Positions 1 through 8,186 are shown, counted from the stretch's first letter. The stretch is 43,635 bases of DNA from an uncultured Clostridia bacterium (GCA_934234035.1 CAKQHH010000014.1:1-43635), one strand, 5' to 3'. Notes: generated from the sequence alone by a model not told the origin. Numbers and translations: made by a program.

Positions 1-236
1 TTGCCGGCGGGGCGGCGCCAACATGGGCGGCCGCCGGGTGGGATTTGGGGCGGTCTGTTGGCGTGGCCCGGCGGTGGGATATGGCTTTGCCGGCGGGCCG
101 GCGCCAACATGGGCGGTCACCGGGCGAGATAAGGGGCGGTCTGTTGGCGTGGCCCGGCGGTGGGATATGGATTTGCCGCCGAGGCAGCGCCAACATGGAC
201 GGATGACGGGCCGGATTCGGGGCGGCCTGTTGGCGT
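1..236. repeat. 86-bp hairpin repeat array, left part
   Basis: The array is cut by the window edge. The right arm CGCCAACATGG begins at 16, 102 and 188, so the period is exactly 86 bp. Each unit has a 52-nt hairpin (left arm TGTTGGCG, right arm CGCCAACA, inner loop containing GGTGGGATA and TTTGCCGG) and a 34-nt GC-rich spacer. The last unit stops just after its left arm, at 236, where a low-GC segment with a nuclease gene begins. The period is not a multiple of three, so the open frames across it are not coding. Confidence 0.9.
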
Positions 237-286
237 AATGCGGTCAGTGAGACATGCCGGACGACTTTTCGATTGCGAACTTATTT

Positions 287-1237
287 TTATAAGAATTCAT
301 TCCATCCGTCCGAGTCAAAATCTTTTGCCATCGAGATATCCAGGTTCTTCTGATCCGTTAGGAATTGGCTCGCCGAAATACCTTCGTTTTTGCCGATGCC
401 GGTTGCCTCGGTGAAAAAAATCTGCTTGCACATCTTCCGAATCTTCTCTGCGTCGATTCCGCCATCCACGGTAGGATACGATGTAATCAAATTGGATCCA
501 AGTCCGAAACCAAGGGCAGCGTAGTCTAGTGTTTTTCGACAAAAGGCTTGCTGATACTTGGCACCCTTCTCCGCATGGTACCAAAGACCAAGATGCTCCC
601 ACACATACACGGTCATGGTTCCGGGATGCAATATTAGAAAATCCGGATAAATAATTCGACCATCTGACAGTTTCAATGGAAATTCATAAAGCACAATTAG
701 ACCCATGGAACGCAGTGTATCGTAAACGATTACTTCTTCCCGGCTTCGCATAGGTGTCCCGTCCATGGATTTTACTTTTTTGAGACCATCGGGATTTTTC
801 GGTCGCTGTTCCATCAGATGAAGCATTTCATTGTACCACTTGTCTTCACTGAAGTGGCTTACTATGGTCCCTCTCAAATCTATCGGTATGTAGTGTTTAG
901 GCAAAATTTCTTTTATAGTTTCAGGCGTCAGCCACGAATAATTCAGCAGCAGATCCGATAATTGACCAATATTCTCTTCAATTCGAGTTACCATTTCATC
1001 GCACAGTCGATATTCCCGAATTTTTACAACCGTGGGATGGTTTTCTCTCCCCAAATAAATTCTCTCTGGCTTAGCTTTCCGGTGATACGAGTAATATGGA
1101 ATTTTTCTCTGGTATTTTATGTCCAAACGGCAGTCTTCATACTCCGCAACTGCATCTCGGCGTTTTTTGTATACACCTAGCAAATGTTCTTCACGCTTCA
1201 ATTCCTTTTCAATTAATTCTTTGCTCATGTATTGCAT
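287..1237 (-). CDS. Putative PD-(D/E)XK-like nuclease family protein
   Basis: A 316-residue protein with no signal peptide or membrane segment. The N-terminal third is charged and probably helical. The C-terminal half carries a restriction-endonuclease-like pattern: a Glu pair at 167-168 (RSREE), the strand motif YPDF with Asp199, and YVWEHLG with Glu214, where His follows instead of the usual x-Lys. I recognise this E...PDF...WEH.G pattern from uncharacterised Lachnospiraceae/Clostridia proteins; the fold assignment is inference. A paralogue lies at 27083-27985 with the same motifs at nearly the same residues. The ATG start follows CAGGAGA with 7-nt spacing. The gene is visibly poorer in GC than its neighbours and sits inside the 86-bp hairpin array, which suggests acquisition. 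It has no obvious terminator. Confidence 0.6.
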   Translation of the reverse strand: MQYMSKELIEKELKREEHLLGVYKKRRDAVAEYEDCRLDIKYQRKIPYYSYHRKAKPERIYLGRENHPTVVKIREYRLCDEMVTRIEENIGQLSDLLLNYSWLTPETIKEILPKHYIPIDLRGTIVSHFSEDKWYNEMLHLMEQRPKNPDGLKKVKSMDGTPMRSREEVIVYDTLRSMGLIVLYEFPLKLSDGRIIYPDFLILHPGTMTVYVWEHLGLWYHAEKGAKYQQAFCRKTLDYAALGFGLGSNLITSYPTVDGGIDAEKIRKMCKQIFFTEATGIGKNEGISASQFLTDQKNLDISMAKDFDSDGWNEFL

Positions 1238-1286
1238 TTTTTATCTCCTGTCTAACTATATGTTGCAGCTCTCCATGCTCAGCACG

Positions 1287-1319
1287 ATTATCTCATAAAA
1301 AAAATTCCCCTTCAGCACA
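1287..1319 (-). promoter_or_regulatory. Conserved block upstream of nuclease gene, copy 1
   Basis: This 33-bp block lies about 50 bp upstream of the nuclease start and is nearly identical (about two mismatches) to the block at 28008-28039 upstream of the second nuclease gene. On the minus strand it reads CTGAAGGGGAA, a run of eight T, then GAGATAAT. It may be a promoter with GATAAT as the -10 box, or a remnant of a shared mobile-unit end. Conservation is seen directly; function is inferred. Confidence 0.5.
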
Positions 1320-1423
1320 GTTCTTATTGGTAGGGAAACTTTTAAACCATAACGGTTAAGATGTAAACGATAATGGTTGGTTTATAAATTTCCGTATAAA
1401 AAAGGTCTCGCGACGAAGCCGGC

Positions 1424-2340
1424 GGCGGCCTGTTGGCGTGACTCGGCGGTGGGATAAGGCTTTGCCGGCGGCGAGGCGCCAACATGGGCGGCTGCCGGGC
1501 GGGATTTGGGCCGGCCTGTTGGCGTGGCCCGGCGGTGGGATAAGGTTTTGACGGCGGGGCAGCGCCAACATGGTCAGCCGGCGAGCGGGATTCGGGCCGG
1601 CCTGTTGGCGTGGCCTGGCGGTGGGATAAGGCTTTGCCGGCGGAGGGGCGCCAACATGGACGGCCGCCGGGCGAGATTCGGGCCGGACTGTTGGCGTGGT
1701 CCGGCGGTGGGATAAGGCTTTGCCGGCGGGGCGGCGCCAACATGGACGGCTACCGGGCAAGATTTGGGGCGGACTGTTGGCGTGGCTAGGCGGTGAGATA
1801 AGGATTTGCAGGCGAGGCGGCGCCAACATGGACGGCCACTGGGCGGGATTCGAGGCGACCTATTAGCGTGGCCCAGCGGTGAGATATGACTTTGCAGGCG
1901 GGGCGGCGCCAACATGGACGGCCGCTGGGCGGGATAAGGGGCGGACTGTTGGCGTGGCGCGGCGGTGGGATATGGCTTTGCCGGCGGGGCGGCGCCAACA
2001 TGGACGGCCGGCAAGTAAGTTTTGGGCTGGCCTGTTGGCGTGGCTAGGCGGTGGGATAAGGCTTTGCCGGCGGGGCGGCGCCAACATGGGCGGCTGCCGG
2101 GCGGGATAAGGGGCGTTCTGTTGGCGTGGCCCGGCGGTGGGATAAGGTTTTGCCGGCAGGGCGGCGCCAACATGGGCGGCCGACAGGCGGGATTCGGGGT
2201 GGCCTGTTGGCGTGGCTAGGCGGTGAGGCGCCAACATGGGCGGCCGACAGGCGGGATTCGGGCCGGTCTGTTGGCGTGGCCCGACGGTGGGATATGGCTT
2301 TGCTGGCGGGGCGGCGCCAACATGGACGGCCGGCCGGCCG
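1424..2340. repeat. 86-bp hairpin repeat array, main part
   Basis: Eleven hairpins are present. The right arm CGCCAAC begins at 1477, 1563, 1649, 1735, 1821, 1907, 1993, 2079, 2165, 2229 and 2315. All steps are 86 bp except 2165 to 2229 (64 bp), where 22 bp of hairpin loop are missing. The arms TGTTGGCG/CGCCAACA are almost invariant, and the stem can extend through GCCC/GGGC and CCGG. Spacers vary by substitution but keep their length. No gene is seen inside. The array separates the nuclease gene from the LVIVD gene and continues the left-edge array. Confidence 0.93.
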
Positions 2341-2352
2341 CCTCACCGGCAA

Positions 2353-2394
2353 TAAAAAACGGCTTGCCGGAGGAACTCCTTCCTCCGGCAAGCC
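2353..2394 (-). terminator. Rho-independent terminator after LVIVD gene
   Basis: The stem at 2361-2394 has perfect 15-bp arms (GGCTTGCCGGAGGAA and its complement) around a 4-nt loop. On the minus strand it is followed by GTTTTTTATT. It lies about 140 bp beyond the stop of the LVIVD gene, between that gene and the hairpin array. Confidence 0.85.
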
Positions 2395-2531
2395 TACCTC
2401 TCTAGTCTTGGTTTCCCTTTTCACGAAACGTTACCTTGCATATTCCGTTAAGCAGAACGTTTCCCCTTCGCTCTGCCGGTCACCTGCGGTCTCGTTGCTC
2501 GTATTTTTTTACAGAGCGTTCTTTTACAAAA

Positions 2532-3881
2532 TTATACGGTGCATCTTACGATGTACAGTCCATCCTGATAGGTGTCCACGTAAATGTATCCGCGGTCGTC
2601 TACCAGAACATCTTCGGCGATGCCGATGTGCGGTCCCGGGAACAGCGTGCCGTCCTCGATGTCGAACCAGGTGCCTTCCGGATCCGGCGGCATGAAGTAA
2701 GCGATTTCCTTCGGAACGAATGGATCCGATACGTCGTAGACGCGGAGGCCCGCCTGGAAGTGACAGTTGTAGACTCTGTCGTCTCTCTGCTCCAAGCAAT
2801 CCTGCGGTGCGGCGTCGTACATGTTGTGCGGGCCGAATACCACGCGCTGACCGTCAATGATGTTGAAGTTCTCGCCGTGGCACTTTTTGTATTCCTCCGG
2901 AACTTCCGGATACGGGAATACGGAAATCAGGGACGGGTTCTCCTTGTCACCGGTCTCGATCATTCCGATCATGTTCATCGGCTGGCTGGTGATTTTATGG
3001 AACATGCCATCCTCACGGTTCGGATCGAAGTACCAAGGACGCTCACCCTCGGTAGTTACGATGGCGAACGGTCTGTCGCCCAAAGGCATTGCGGTGTGCA
3101 CCGCTGCGCCGGACTGGCCGTTGGAGAACGGCGGGTTCAGCGGAACGTTGCCCAGCAGTCTCGGACGGGTTTTGTCCTTCACATCGATCATGCAGAATCC
3201 CACGTTCGGGAACGCCGCATAGACGATGTCGTTTCTCTCGGTGATGGCGTGGCCGTTCGGCAGCTTCATGAACGGCTCGGTTCCGAATTCCGGAATGTCC
3301 GATGCCTTCTTGTTGCCCAGGTACTGGCCATCTGCCCACCAGCTGCCCACCTCAACCGGATGAGTCGGGTCCTCCAGGTCGATGATGCGCAGGATGTATC
3401 CCATATAATTTCTTTTGCTTCCCATGATGTACGCGTATCTGCCGCCATCGTAGTAGCTCCGGTGCACGCCCGGACCGTCTTCACACTCGAACTGGCCCAG
3501 GAACTTCGGATTCCATGGATCCTCGGTGATGTCGTAGATCTTGAAACCGCCCCAATATGGCTGCTCGTGTGTTCCGTGGAGCACCCGCATGGTTCCGCCG
3601 TAGCAAGCAATCAGCTTTCCGCCGGCCACCTGAATCTTCGCCAGAGACTGACCGTCATGAATCTCGCTGACCCAGTCGCCCTCGACCCACTTGGACACCG
3701 GATTCTTCGGATCCGTCACTTCAATAATATTAAAACCATTATCCCGGAAGCACGCCGAATAGATAAAATATCTTCCATCTTCCGTGCGATGCATTCCCAT
3801 CTGGAATCCCGGCTTCTTGTTCAGGTCGTTGTAGCCGACAAATTCCATGTTCTTCAGCAGCATTTCGGTTCTTCTGCTCAT
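2532..3881 (-). CDS. LVIVD-repeat beta-propeller protein
   Basis: A 449-residue cytoplasmic protein (no signal peptide or membrane segment). Repeated blade-like segments of the form GxxIYDITDPxxPxxLG, such as NIIEVTDPKNP, KIYDITEDPWNP, RIIDLEDPTHP, MIDVKDKTRP and RVYDVSDPFVP, mark it as an LVIVD-type beta-propeller. Such propellers are structural scaffolds and the family is uncharacterised, so I assign no reaction. It has several Cys and His residues, including a CHGENF stretch. I chose the start at 3881 because AAGGAGG lies 7-9 nt upstream; the frame stays open to 3923 but that would run to the edge of the upstream hairpin. It follows the LysR gene and is a likely target of, or shares transcription with, that regulator. 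An enzymatic role in an anaerobic catabolic pathway is possible but not shown. Confidence 0.75.
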   Translation of the reverse strand: MSRRTEMLLKNMEFVGYNDLNKKPGFQMGMHRTEDGRYFIYSACFRDNGFNIIEVTDPKNPVSKWVEGDWVSEIHDGQSLAKIQVAGGKLIACYGGTMRVLHGTHEQPYWGGFKIYDITEDPWNPKFLGQFECEDGPGVHRSYYDGGRYAYIMGSKRNYMGYILRIIDLEDPTHPVEVGSWWADGQYLGNKKASDIPEFGTEPFMKLPNGHAITERNDIVYAAFPNVGFCMIDVKDKTRPRLLGNVPLNPPFSNGQSGAAVHTAMPLGDRPFAIVTTEGERPWYFDPNREDGMFHKITSQPMNMIGMIETGDKENPSLISVFPYPEVPEEYKKCHGENFNIIDGQRVVFGPHNMYDAAPQDCLEQRDDRVYNCHFQAGLRVYDVSDPFVPKEIAYFMPPDPEGTWFDIEDGTLFPGPHIGIAEDVLVDDRGYIYVDTYQDGLYIVRCTV

Positions 3882-3924
3882 GAATTTCCTCCTTATAATC
3901 GTTTTCTCTCCAATCCCTTCCACT

Positions 3925-3964
3925 AAAAAAAGGATATCTTCGACAACTCGATGATATCCTTTTT
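3925..3964 (-). terminator. Hairpin terminator or attenuator before LVIVD gene
   Basis: GGATATC...GATATCC arms, with an inner TCGA/TCGA pairing, are flanked by A and T runs on both sides, so the structure can terminate in either direction. On the minus strand it ends in seven T. It lies between the LysR stop and the LVIVD start, only about 44 bp before that start. It could therefore end the LysR transcript or act as a conditional attenuator for the LVIVD gene. No ligand-binding leader was recognised. Confidence 0.75.
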
Positions 3965-4102
3965 GTCATTCAATTGGAAATGCGATTTTTGAGGGGGAGG
4001 TTATGCAAAAAAAGCATTACCTCTCATCCCACACGTCCGACTCCCCGAACGGGACCGTTTGGCGCAGTTCTTCGGTGTCGTCTGCTGCCTCCGGCAGCGC
4101 GG

Positions 4103-5005
4103 TCACGCCTCCGGCTCCTTTTGGGGAACCCGTGCCTCGATGAATTCCCGAAAACACTCCAACGCCGGATTGCCGCTGTCCTTCCGCTGAATCATCCGAA
4201 TCGGCAATTCCGGTTCTCCCTCCAGCGGGATGGCCACCGTCTCCGGACCGGCGATATCCTTCATGGAATTGTGGAGAATCATCACTCCGTAATTCATGTC
4301 CACTTCCAGCAGCGCGGTGGTGACGGAAGAAACGCTTTTGGCAATGTGGGGGGCGAATCCGTATTGCAGGCACAGCCCCATGGTCCGATTGAACCCAAAG
4401 CGAGACTGGGACGCATCCACCACGATGAAACCTTCGGACCGCAAGTCCTTCACGGAAACCTTTTCCTTCGACGCCAGCGGATTGTTCCGGTTCATGAAAA
4501 CGCAGTCGTGGTCCCAGGAAATAACGGTCCCGGTCAGCTGCTCCTTGTACACCTCCGGAAAATGCACCAGAATTCCACAGTCCAGTTCTCCTTCCTGAAT
4601 CTGATTGAAGGCGGCGGATTCACTGGTGTTTCTGAAATCGATTTCCACATCCGGGTTTTCCTCCGCGAACTGCCGGATTATTCGGCCGGTGTTCCCCGCC
4701 CGAATGCCGTCCTCCAGAATTCCGATGGTGAGCTTTTTCCGCTCCGCACTGAAGCGCTTGGCATCCTGCATCAGCTCGTTGTATTCGCTCAGTATCCGTT
4801 CGCAGTGCCGGAGCACGTTCTGCCCGGCAGGCGTCAGTTTCGGATTCACCTTGTCCCGCTGAATCAGCTTGACGCCGATTTCTTTTTCCATGCTCTCAAT
4901 CATTCGACTGAAGGCGGGCTGGGACATGTACAGCTGCTTTGCCGTCTTGGAAAAATTCAGGGTTTTGGATAATTCCAGGAAACCTTTCATCTGTTTGATG
5001 TTCAT
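4103..5005 (-). CDS. LysR-family transcriptional regulator
   Basis: A 300-residue protein, the usual LysR length. Residues 1-60 form the winged helix-turn-helix (FLELSKTLNFSKTAKQL, then MSQPAFSRMIESMEKEIG). The remainder is the substrate-binding-like effector domain, beginning near residue 92 (KLTIGILE). The ATG start follows AGGTG. The start lies 8 bp after the CHAP gene's stop, so the two are probably co-transcribed, and the LVIVD gene follows downstream. LysR proteins usually control adjacent genes, so the LVIVD protein is the likely target (inference). The effector is unknown. Confidence 0.9.
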   Translation of the reverse strand: MNIKQMKGFLELSKTLNFSKTAKQLYMSQPAFSRMIESMEKEIGVKLIQRDKVNPKLTPAGQNVLRHCERILSEYNELMQDAKRFSAERKKLTIGILEDGIRAGNTGRIIRQFAEENPDVEIDFRNTSESAAFNQIQEGELDCGILVHFPEVYKEQLTGTVISWDHDCVFMNRNNPLASKEKVSVKDLRSEGFIVVDASQSRFGFNRTMGLCLQYGFAPHIAKSVSSVTTALLEVDMNYGVMILHNSMKDIAGPETVAIPLEGEPELPIRMIQRKDSGNPALECFREFIEARVPQKEPEA

Positions 5006-5013
5006 ATTCGCAC

Positions 5014-5763
5014 CTATTTCTCTACCAGACCGTAGCCAAAAATATCCTTGCTCTTAATCGGATACCCGTTTCGCTTGCACTCGCCCTTCCACTTCTTTTC
5101 GTCCTTGCCGGTAAAACCGGAATTTCCCTCAATGGTGTAGACTTTTCCTCGGAACACCGAGGCCACCAGTCCCACGTGATCCACGGAGCCGTCGTGCTCC
5201 CAGTCGAAGAAGATGATATCTCCGGCTTTCGGCGTGTACCCGTCTCCCTGCTCATGGTACCGATCCCGATCCCGGAACCAGTTCACCTGCTGCGGCACAT
5301 AGCAGGACATGGGTACCTTGCCGTCATCGATCAAACCGTTCTGATCGGCGCACCAGGAAATGAAGCAGGCGCACCAATCCACATGAGAATCAAACCCGTA
5401 CCACTGCCAAAACTTCTTCCCGCCGTAGTTTCCCAGCTGGGTGCGGGCGGTTTCCACTATAGGGGCATCTCCGTCCAGCACTGTTCCGCCGGCTTTCAGC
5501 AGGTTGGTTACGTACCGGCCGCCCAGAATCAGGTTCATTCCCAGGAGGCACAGGATGATGACTGTCAGGGAACGTCTTCGGATTCGCTGCTGTTTTCTTT
5601 TCCGCTGTGCCTTGCGGGCGGCCCGAATCCGCCGCTCCGCATAGCGGCGCATCACTTCGTCGTCGCCGCTTTCCAGGGCGCGCAGCTCTTCCGGCGTCAG
5701 CTGCACCTGCGGGGCTGCATTCTTCTTTTTCTTTTTCTTCCGTTTCTTTCTTATATTAAACAT
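5014..5763 (-). CDS. Membrane-anchored CHAP-domain (NlpC/P60-like) protein
   Basis: About 249 residues. The N-terminus is extremely basic (poly-Lys followed by an Arg/Lys-rich helix), then comes one membrane segment (SLTVIILCLLGMNLILGG) and an extracellular CHAP-type cysteine amidase domain. Catalytic-type residues visible are the Cys in DWCACFISWCADQNG, the His in VDHVGLV and the polar IEGNSG. The family cleaves peptidoglycan stem peptides or cross-links, so a cell-wall remodelling role is likely. I prefer the start at 5763 (MFNIRKK), preceded by AAGG at 8-9 nt; a stronger GGGGAGGAG lies further upstream and an upstream TTG at 5799 is an alternative. It is the first gene of a unit with the LysR gene. 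Confidence 0.85.
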   Translation of the reverse strand: MFNIRKKRKKKKKKNAAPQVQLTPEELRALESGDDEVMRRYAERRIRAARKAQRKRKQQRIRRRSLTVIILCLLGMNLILGGRYVTNLLKAGGTVLDGDAPIVETARTQLGNYGGKKFWQWYGFDSHVDWCACFISWCADQNGLIDDGKVPMSCYVPQQVNWFRDRDRYHEQGDGYTPKAGDIIFFDWEHDGSVDHVGLVASVFRGKVYTIEGNSGFTGKDEKKWKGECKRNGYPIKSKDIFGYGLVEK

Positions 5764-5802
5764 CTGTGTACCTTGATAATCTCCTCCCCTACATAACAAT
5801 TC

Positions 5803-5808
5803 ATTTTA
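5803..5808 (-). promoter_or_regulatory. Possible extended -10 promoter of CHAP/LysR unit
   Basis: The minus strand reads TGG-TAAAAT, an extended -10 type (TGnTATAAT-like), about 40 bp upstream of the CHAP start in an AT-rich stretch. No convincing -35 box is seen at 17 bp. Confidence 0.35.
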
Positions 5809-5864
5809 CCACTTTGAACACAAGAAAATTGATATAAATGTGAAAAATACAATCCGCGGCTCTG

Positions 5865-6360
5865 CCGGGCTGCCATCTTCTTTTTTTCAGGCCCGCGGTT
5901 CGCGCTCCGAAACCGAGTTCATTGACTTTGCGGGCAGGCGAGCGCAAACCCTGCCGGCAGCCGGGCCGCTATCTTCCTTTTTTCAGGCCCGCGGTTCGCG
6001 CTCCAAAACCGAGTTTATTGGTTTTGCGGGCAGGCGAGCGCAAACCCTGCCGGCTCCCGGGCCGCTATCTTCCTTTTTTCAGGCCCGCGGTTCGCGCTCC
6101 GAAACCGAGTTCATTGACTTTACGGACCGGCGAGCGCGAACCCTGCCGGCGGCCGGGCCGCCACCTTCCTTTTTTCAGGCCCGTGGTTCGCGCTCGAAAA
6201 CCGAGTTTATTGGTTTTGCGGGCAGGCGAGCGCAAACCCTGCCGGCTCCCGGGCCGCTATCTTCCTTTTTTCAGGCCCGCGGTTCGCGCTCGAAAACCGA
6301 GTTCATTGGTTTTGCGGGCAGGCGAGCGCGAACCCTGCCGGCAGCCGGGCCGGCAGGGCA
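5865..6360. repeat. 96-bp hairpin repeat array (second family)
   Basis: Five full units: GGTTCGCGCTC begins at 5897, 5993, 6089, 6185 and 6281, a strict 96-bp period, preceded by a partial unit tail. Each unit pairs GGTTCGCGCTC with GAGCGCGAACC (or GAGCGCAAACC), with an inner AAAACC/GGTTTT stem. A GC-rich CTGCCGGC...CCGGGCCG segment and a CTTCCTTTTTT tract follow. Because 96 is a multiple of three, an open frame with a 32-residue repeat crosses it on the plus strand. That frame continues antisense through proC and is not considered coding. The sequence is unrelated to the 86-bp array. Confidence 0.92.
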
Positions 6361-6397
6361 CAAATTAGAAGGGAGCTTGCGCCCGGCGCAAGCTCCC
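6361..6397 (-). terminator. Terminator after proC
   Basis: Perfect 12-bp arms GGGAGCTTGCGC/GCGCAAGCTCCC around a 3-nt loop at 6371-6397. On the minus strand TTCTAATTTG follows, a modest T-rich tail. It lies 37 bp after the proC stop and directly abuts the 96-bp array. Confidence 0.75.
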
Positions 6398-6433
6398 CAC
6401 ATCTTAAAATTCCAATTAACTACCCCTACTCAA

Positions 6434-7225
6434 TTACATGCTTCTGGATTTCCGGGTGGCGGCGGACACGCACTTGATGGTCGCCGCACGGAAGCCGTTG
6501 TCTTCCAGCACTTCACAACCTTCAATGGTGGTTCCGGCCGGAGAAGTGACCATGTCCTTCAGCTGGCCCGGGTGCATGCCGGTATCCTTCAGGAGTTTCG
6601 CAGACCCCAGCACCGTCTGAATGGCCAGCTCGTAAGCCACATCACGAGTCAAACCTTCTTTTACGCCGCCATCGGCCAACGCCTCCACGAACATTGCCAC
6701 GTATGCCGGGCCGCCACCGGAAAGACCGCAGGCCGCATCCAGGTCGTAGGTTTTTACCCAGGTAATGGTGCCGATGGACTCGAAGAGCTTCGTGGCAAAA
6801 TCCCGCTCCGCATCCGTCAGGTCGTTTTCCTTGCTGCAGGCGAACGCCCCTTCAAAAACAAGCGCCGGGGTATTCGGAAGCAGCCGCAGAATGCGGAATT
6901 CTTTTACCGCGCAGGCATCCCGAAGACGCTCTACGGACACCCCCGGAAGGATGGACAGCATTGCCTTGCCCTGCAGCCCCTTGCCGGTCTGCGCCATGGC
7001 GTCCAGCATCTGCTGTGGTTTTACCGCCAGCAGGGTCACGTCCGTGTTCGCAGCGACATCTTCATCGTCCTTCGCCACCTTCAGGCCGAACTCCTCCGCC
7101 GCTTTCCGCGCCGACTCCTTGATATCGTAGACCAGCACGTCTTCTTTTGCCAAAACGCCGCTGGCCACCGCGCCTTTCACGATGGCACCGCCCATGTTTC
7201 CGAATCCAATTACGCCAAATTTCAT
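6434..7225 (-). CDS. proC: Pyrroline-5-carboxylate reductase
   Basis: A 263-residue protein that reduces 1-pyrroline-5-carboxylate to L-proline with NAD(P)H, the last step of proline synthesis, in the cytoplasm. The N-terminal Rossmann motif GFGNMGGAI (residues 7-15), the AVKPQQM segment and the family signature LSGGGPAYVAMFVEALADGG (about 168-187) are all present, and the length is normal. The ATG at 7225 follows AAGGTACTTGAG. The last residues (RKSRSM) are basic and slightly unlike the usual C-terminus. It lies 33 bp downstream of the ATC-hydrolase-like gene, likely in one transcript, and is closed by the hairpin at 6371-6397. Confidence 0.95.
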   Translation of the reverse strand: MKFGVIGFGNMGGAIVKGAVASGVLAKEDVLVYDIKESARKAAEEFGLKVAKDDEDVAANTDVTLLAVKPQQMLDAMAQTGKGLQGKAMLSILPGVSVERLRDACAVKEFRILRLLPNTPALVFEGAFACSKENDLTDAERDFATKLFESIGTITWVKTYDLDAACGLSGGGPAYVAMFVEALADGGVKEGLTRDVAYELAIQTVLGSAKLLKDTGMHPGQLKDMVTSPAGTTIEGCEVLEDNGFRAATIKCVSAATRKSRSM

Positions 7226-7258
7226 CTCAAGTACCTTCTTTCTGTTTCGTTCAATTTC

Positions 7259-7945
7259 TTAGAACCGTTCTCCCTCAAATTCCAAAATCCGATCGTATTC
7301 CGCCTGCCCAAAGAGCTTCACGTAATCCTGCACCGCCTTCCGGATGATTTCATCGGCCTTCTCCGGGAACGCCTTCCGAATTTCGTCGGTGATGGTGTAG
7401 TAAATGTGCGCCGTGTGGTAGTCGAAATCCCGTATGGCCGAAGTGCCCAGTTCCTGTTTCTTCCGGTTCATCTTCTCCAGGTCTTCCTCCGTCAGCGGCT
7501 GCCCCCAGTCGAACTCGCAGCGCTTGCCGCCCCAGCTCATGGTCGGCACATTCGGCGTACAGACGAAATCCTCACAGAATCCCTCGTACACCGCCTTGTC
7601 CACGTTCACGCAGTACTCCCGGCCGTACTCCAGCAGGTCATACTTGTTCCAGGCATCGCACCACGCGCATTTGCTGATGTAGCTCTTCAGGGTCGGCTCC
7701 GTCTCGTCGTATCCGAACTCCATCTGTCCCTCGTAATCCGGTTTCCACTCGCCGTAGGCCTGATTGGTCCACAGGGCAATCGGGTCCCCGTTGGCCTTCG
7801 CCCGAGCCACCATCCGCGCGCCCCGCTCCCGGCCGTACCGAATCATGCCTTTCTGAATGACCTCCCGGCCCTTCTCGCCCTCGGTCTCCACCGTATATTT
7901 ACAAAGCAGCGCGAACACGATTGCTTGATTTTCGATTCTCAGCAT
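7259..7945 (-). CDS. L-2-amino-thiazoline-4-carboxylate hydrolase family protein
   Basis: A 228-residue soluble protein. The central segment CAWCDAWNKYDLLEYGREYC (about residues 93-112), followed by a VDKAVYEGF motif, is typical of the ATC_hydrolase family. That family is named for ring opening of L-2-amino-delta2-thiazoline-4-carboxylate on a route to L-cysteine. Most clostridial members are uncharacterised, so the substrate here is uncertain. The Cys, Trp and Asp residues of CAWCDAW are candidate functional residues. The start is well supported by AAGGAGG 8 nt before ATG at 7945. It probably forms a two-gene unit with proC. No recognised terminator or regulator lies between it and the large operon ending at 8187. 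Confidence 0.75.
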   Translation of the reverse strand: MLRIENQAIVFALLCKYTVETEGEKGREVIQKGMIRYGRERGARMVARAKANGDPIALWTNQAYGEWKPDYEGQMEFGYDETEPTLKSYISKCAWCDAWNKYDLLEYGREYCVNVDKAVYEGFCEDFVCTPNVPTMSWGGKRCEFDWGQPLTEEDLEKMNRKKQELGTSAIRDFDYHTAHIYYTITDEIRKAFPEKADEIIRKAVQDYVKLFGQAEYDRILEFEGERF

Positions 7946-8123
7946 TTGCCTACCTCCTTGGTTGCTTATTGATACTCACTATACGCTTTTCTGTCCAAAA
8001 AATCAATATTTTACAGGAATATTTATCCTATGTGCCAAATTATATGCCTTTTCGCCCGCTTCCTCAACCGTTAATCCATCGATAAAAAGAATTTCACCTC
8101 GCAGGGGTTATCGATTCTGTCAA

Positions 8124-8162
8124 TAAAAAAACGCTGCTGCAGCAAAGGCCCGCAACAGCGTT
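8124..8162 (-). terminator. Terminator of the 11-gene AOR/ABC/ExbB operon
   Basis: Arms AACGCTGTTGC and GCAGCAGCGTT (8130-8140 with 8152-8162, one G-U pair) are followed on the minus strand by TTTTTTTATTG. It is 25 bp beyond the xdhC-like stop and marks the 3' end of the operon. Confidence 0.88.
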
Positions 8163-8186
8163 AACTCGATTCAATTCTATTTCATT

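Noticed and set aside
1342..2237. Overlapping minus-strand frames rich in Pro/Arg/His across the 86-bp array
   Set aside because: The repeat period is not a multiple of three, the frames shift between units, composition is low-complexity and no ribosome sites are present.
1..2340. CRISPR array
   Set aside because: Units are 86 bp with related, not unique, spacers; the conserved part is a long imperfect hairpin; no cas genes are nearby.
2436..3926. Plus-strand frame opposite the LVIVD gene
   Set aside because: Antisense shadow without ribosome site; the minus-strand propeller protein has clear repeats and start signal.
5840..7972. Long plus-strand frame with a 32-residue repeat
   Set aside because: It arises because the 96-bp period is a multiple of three, then runs antisense through proC and the ATC-hydrolase-like gene.
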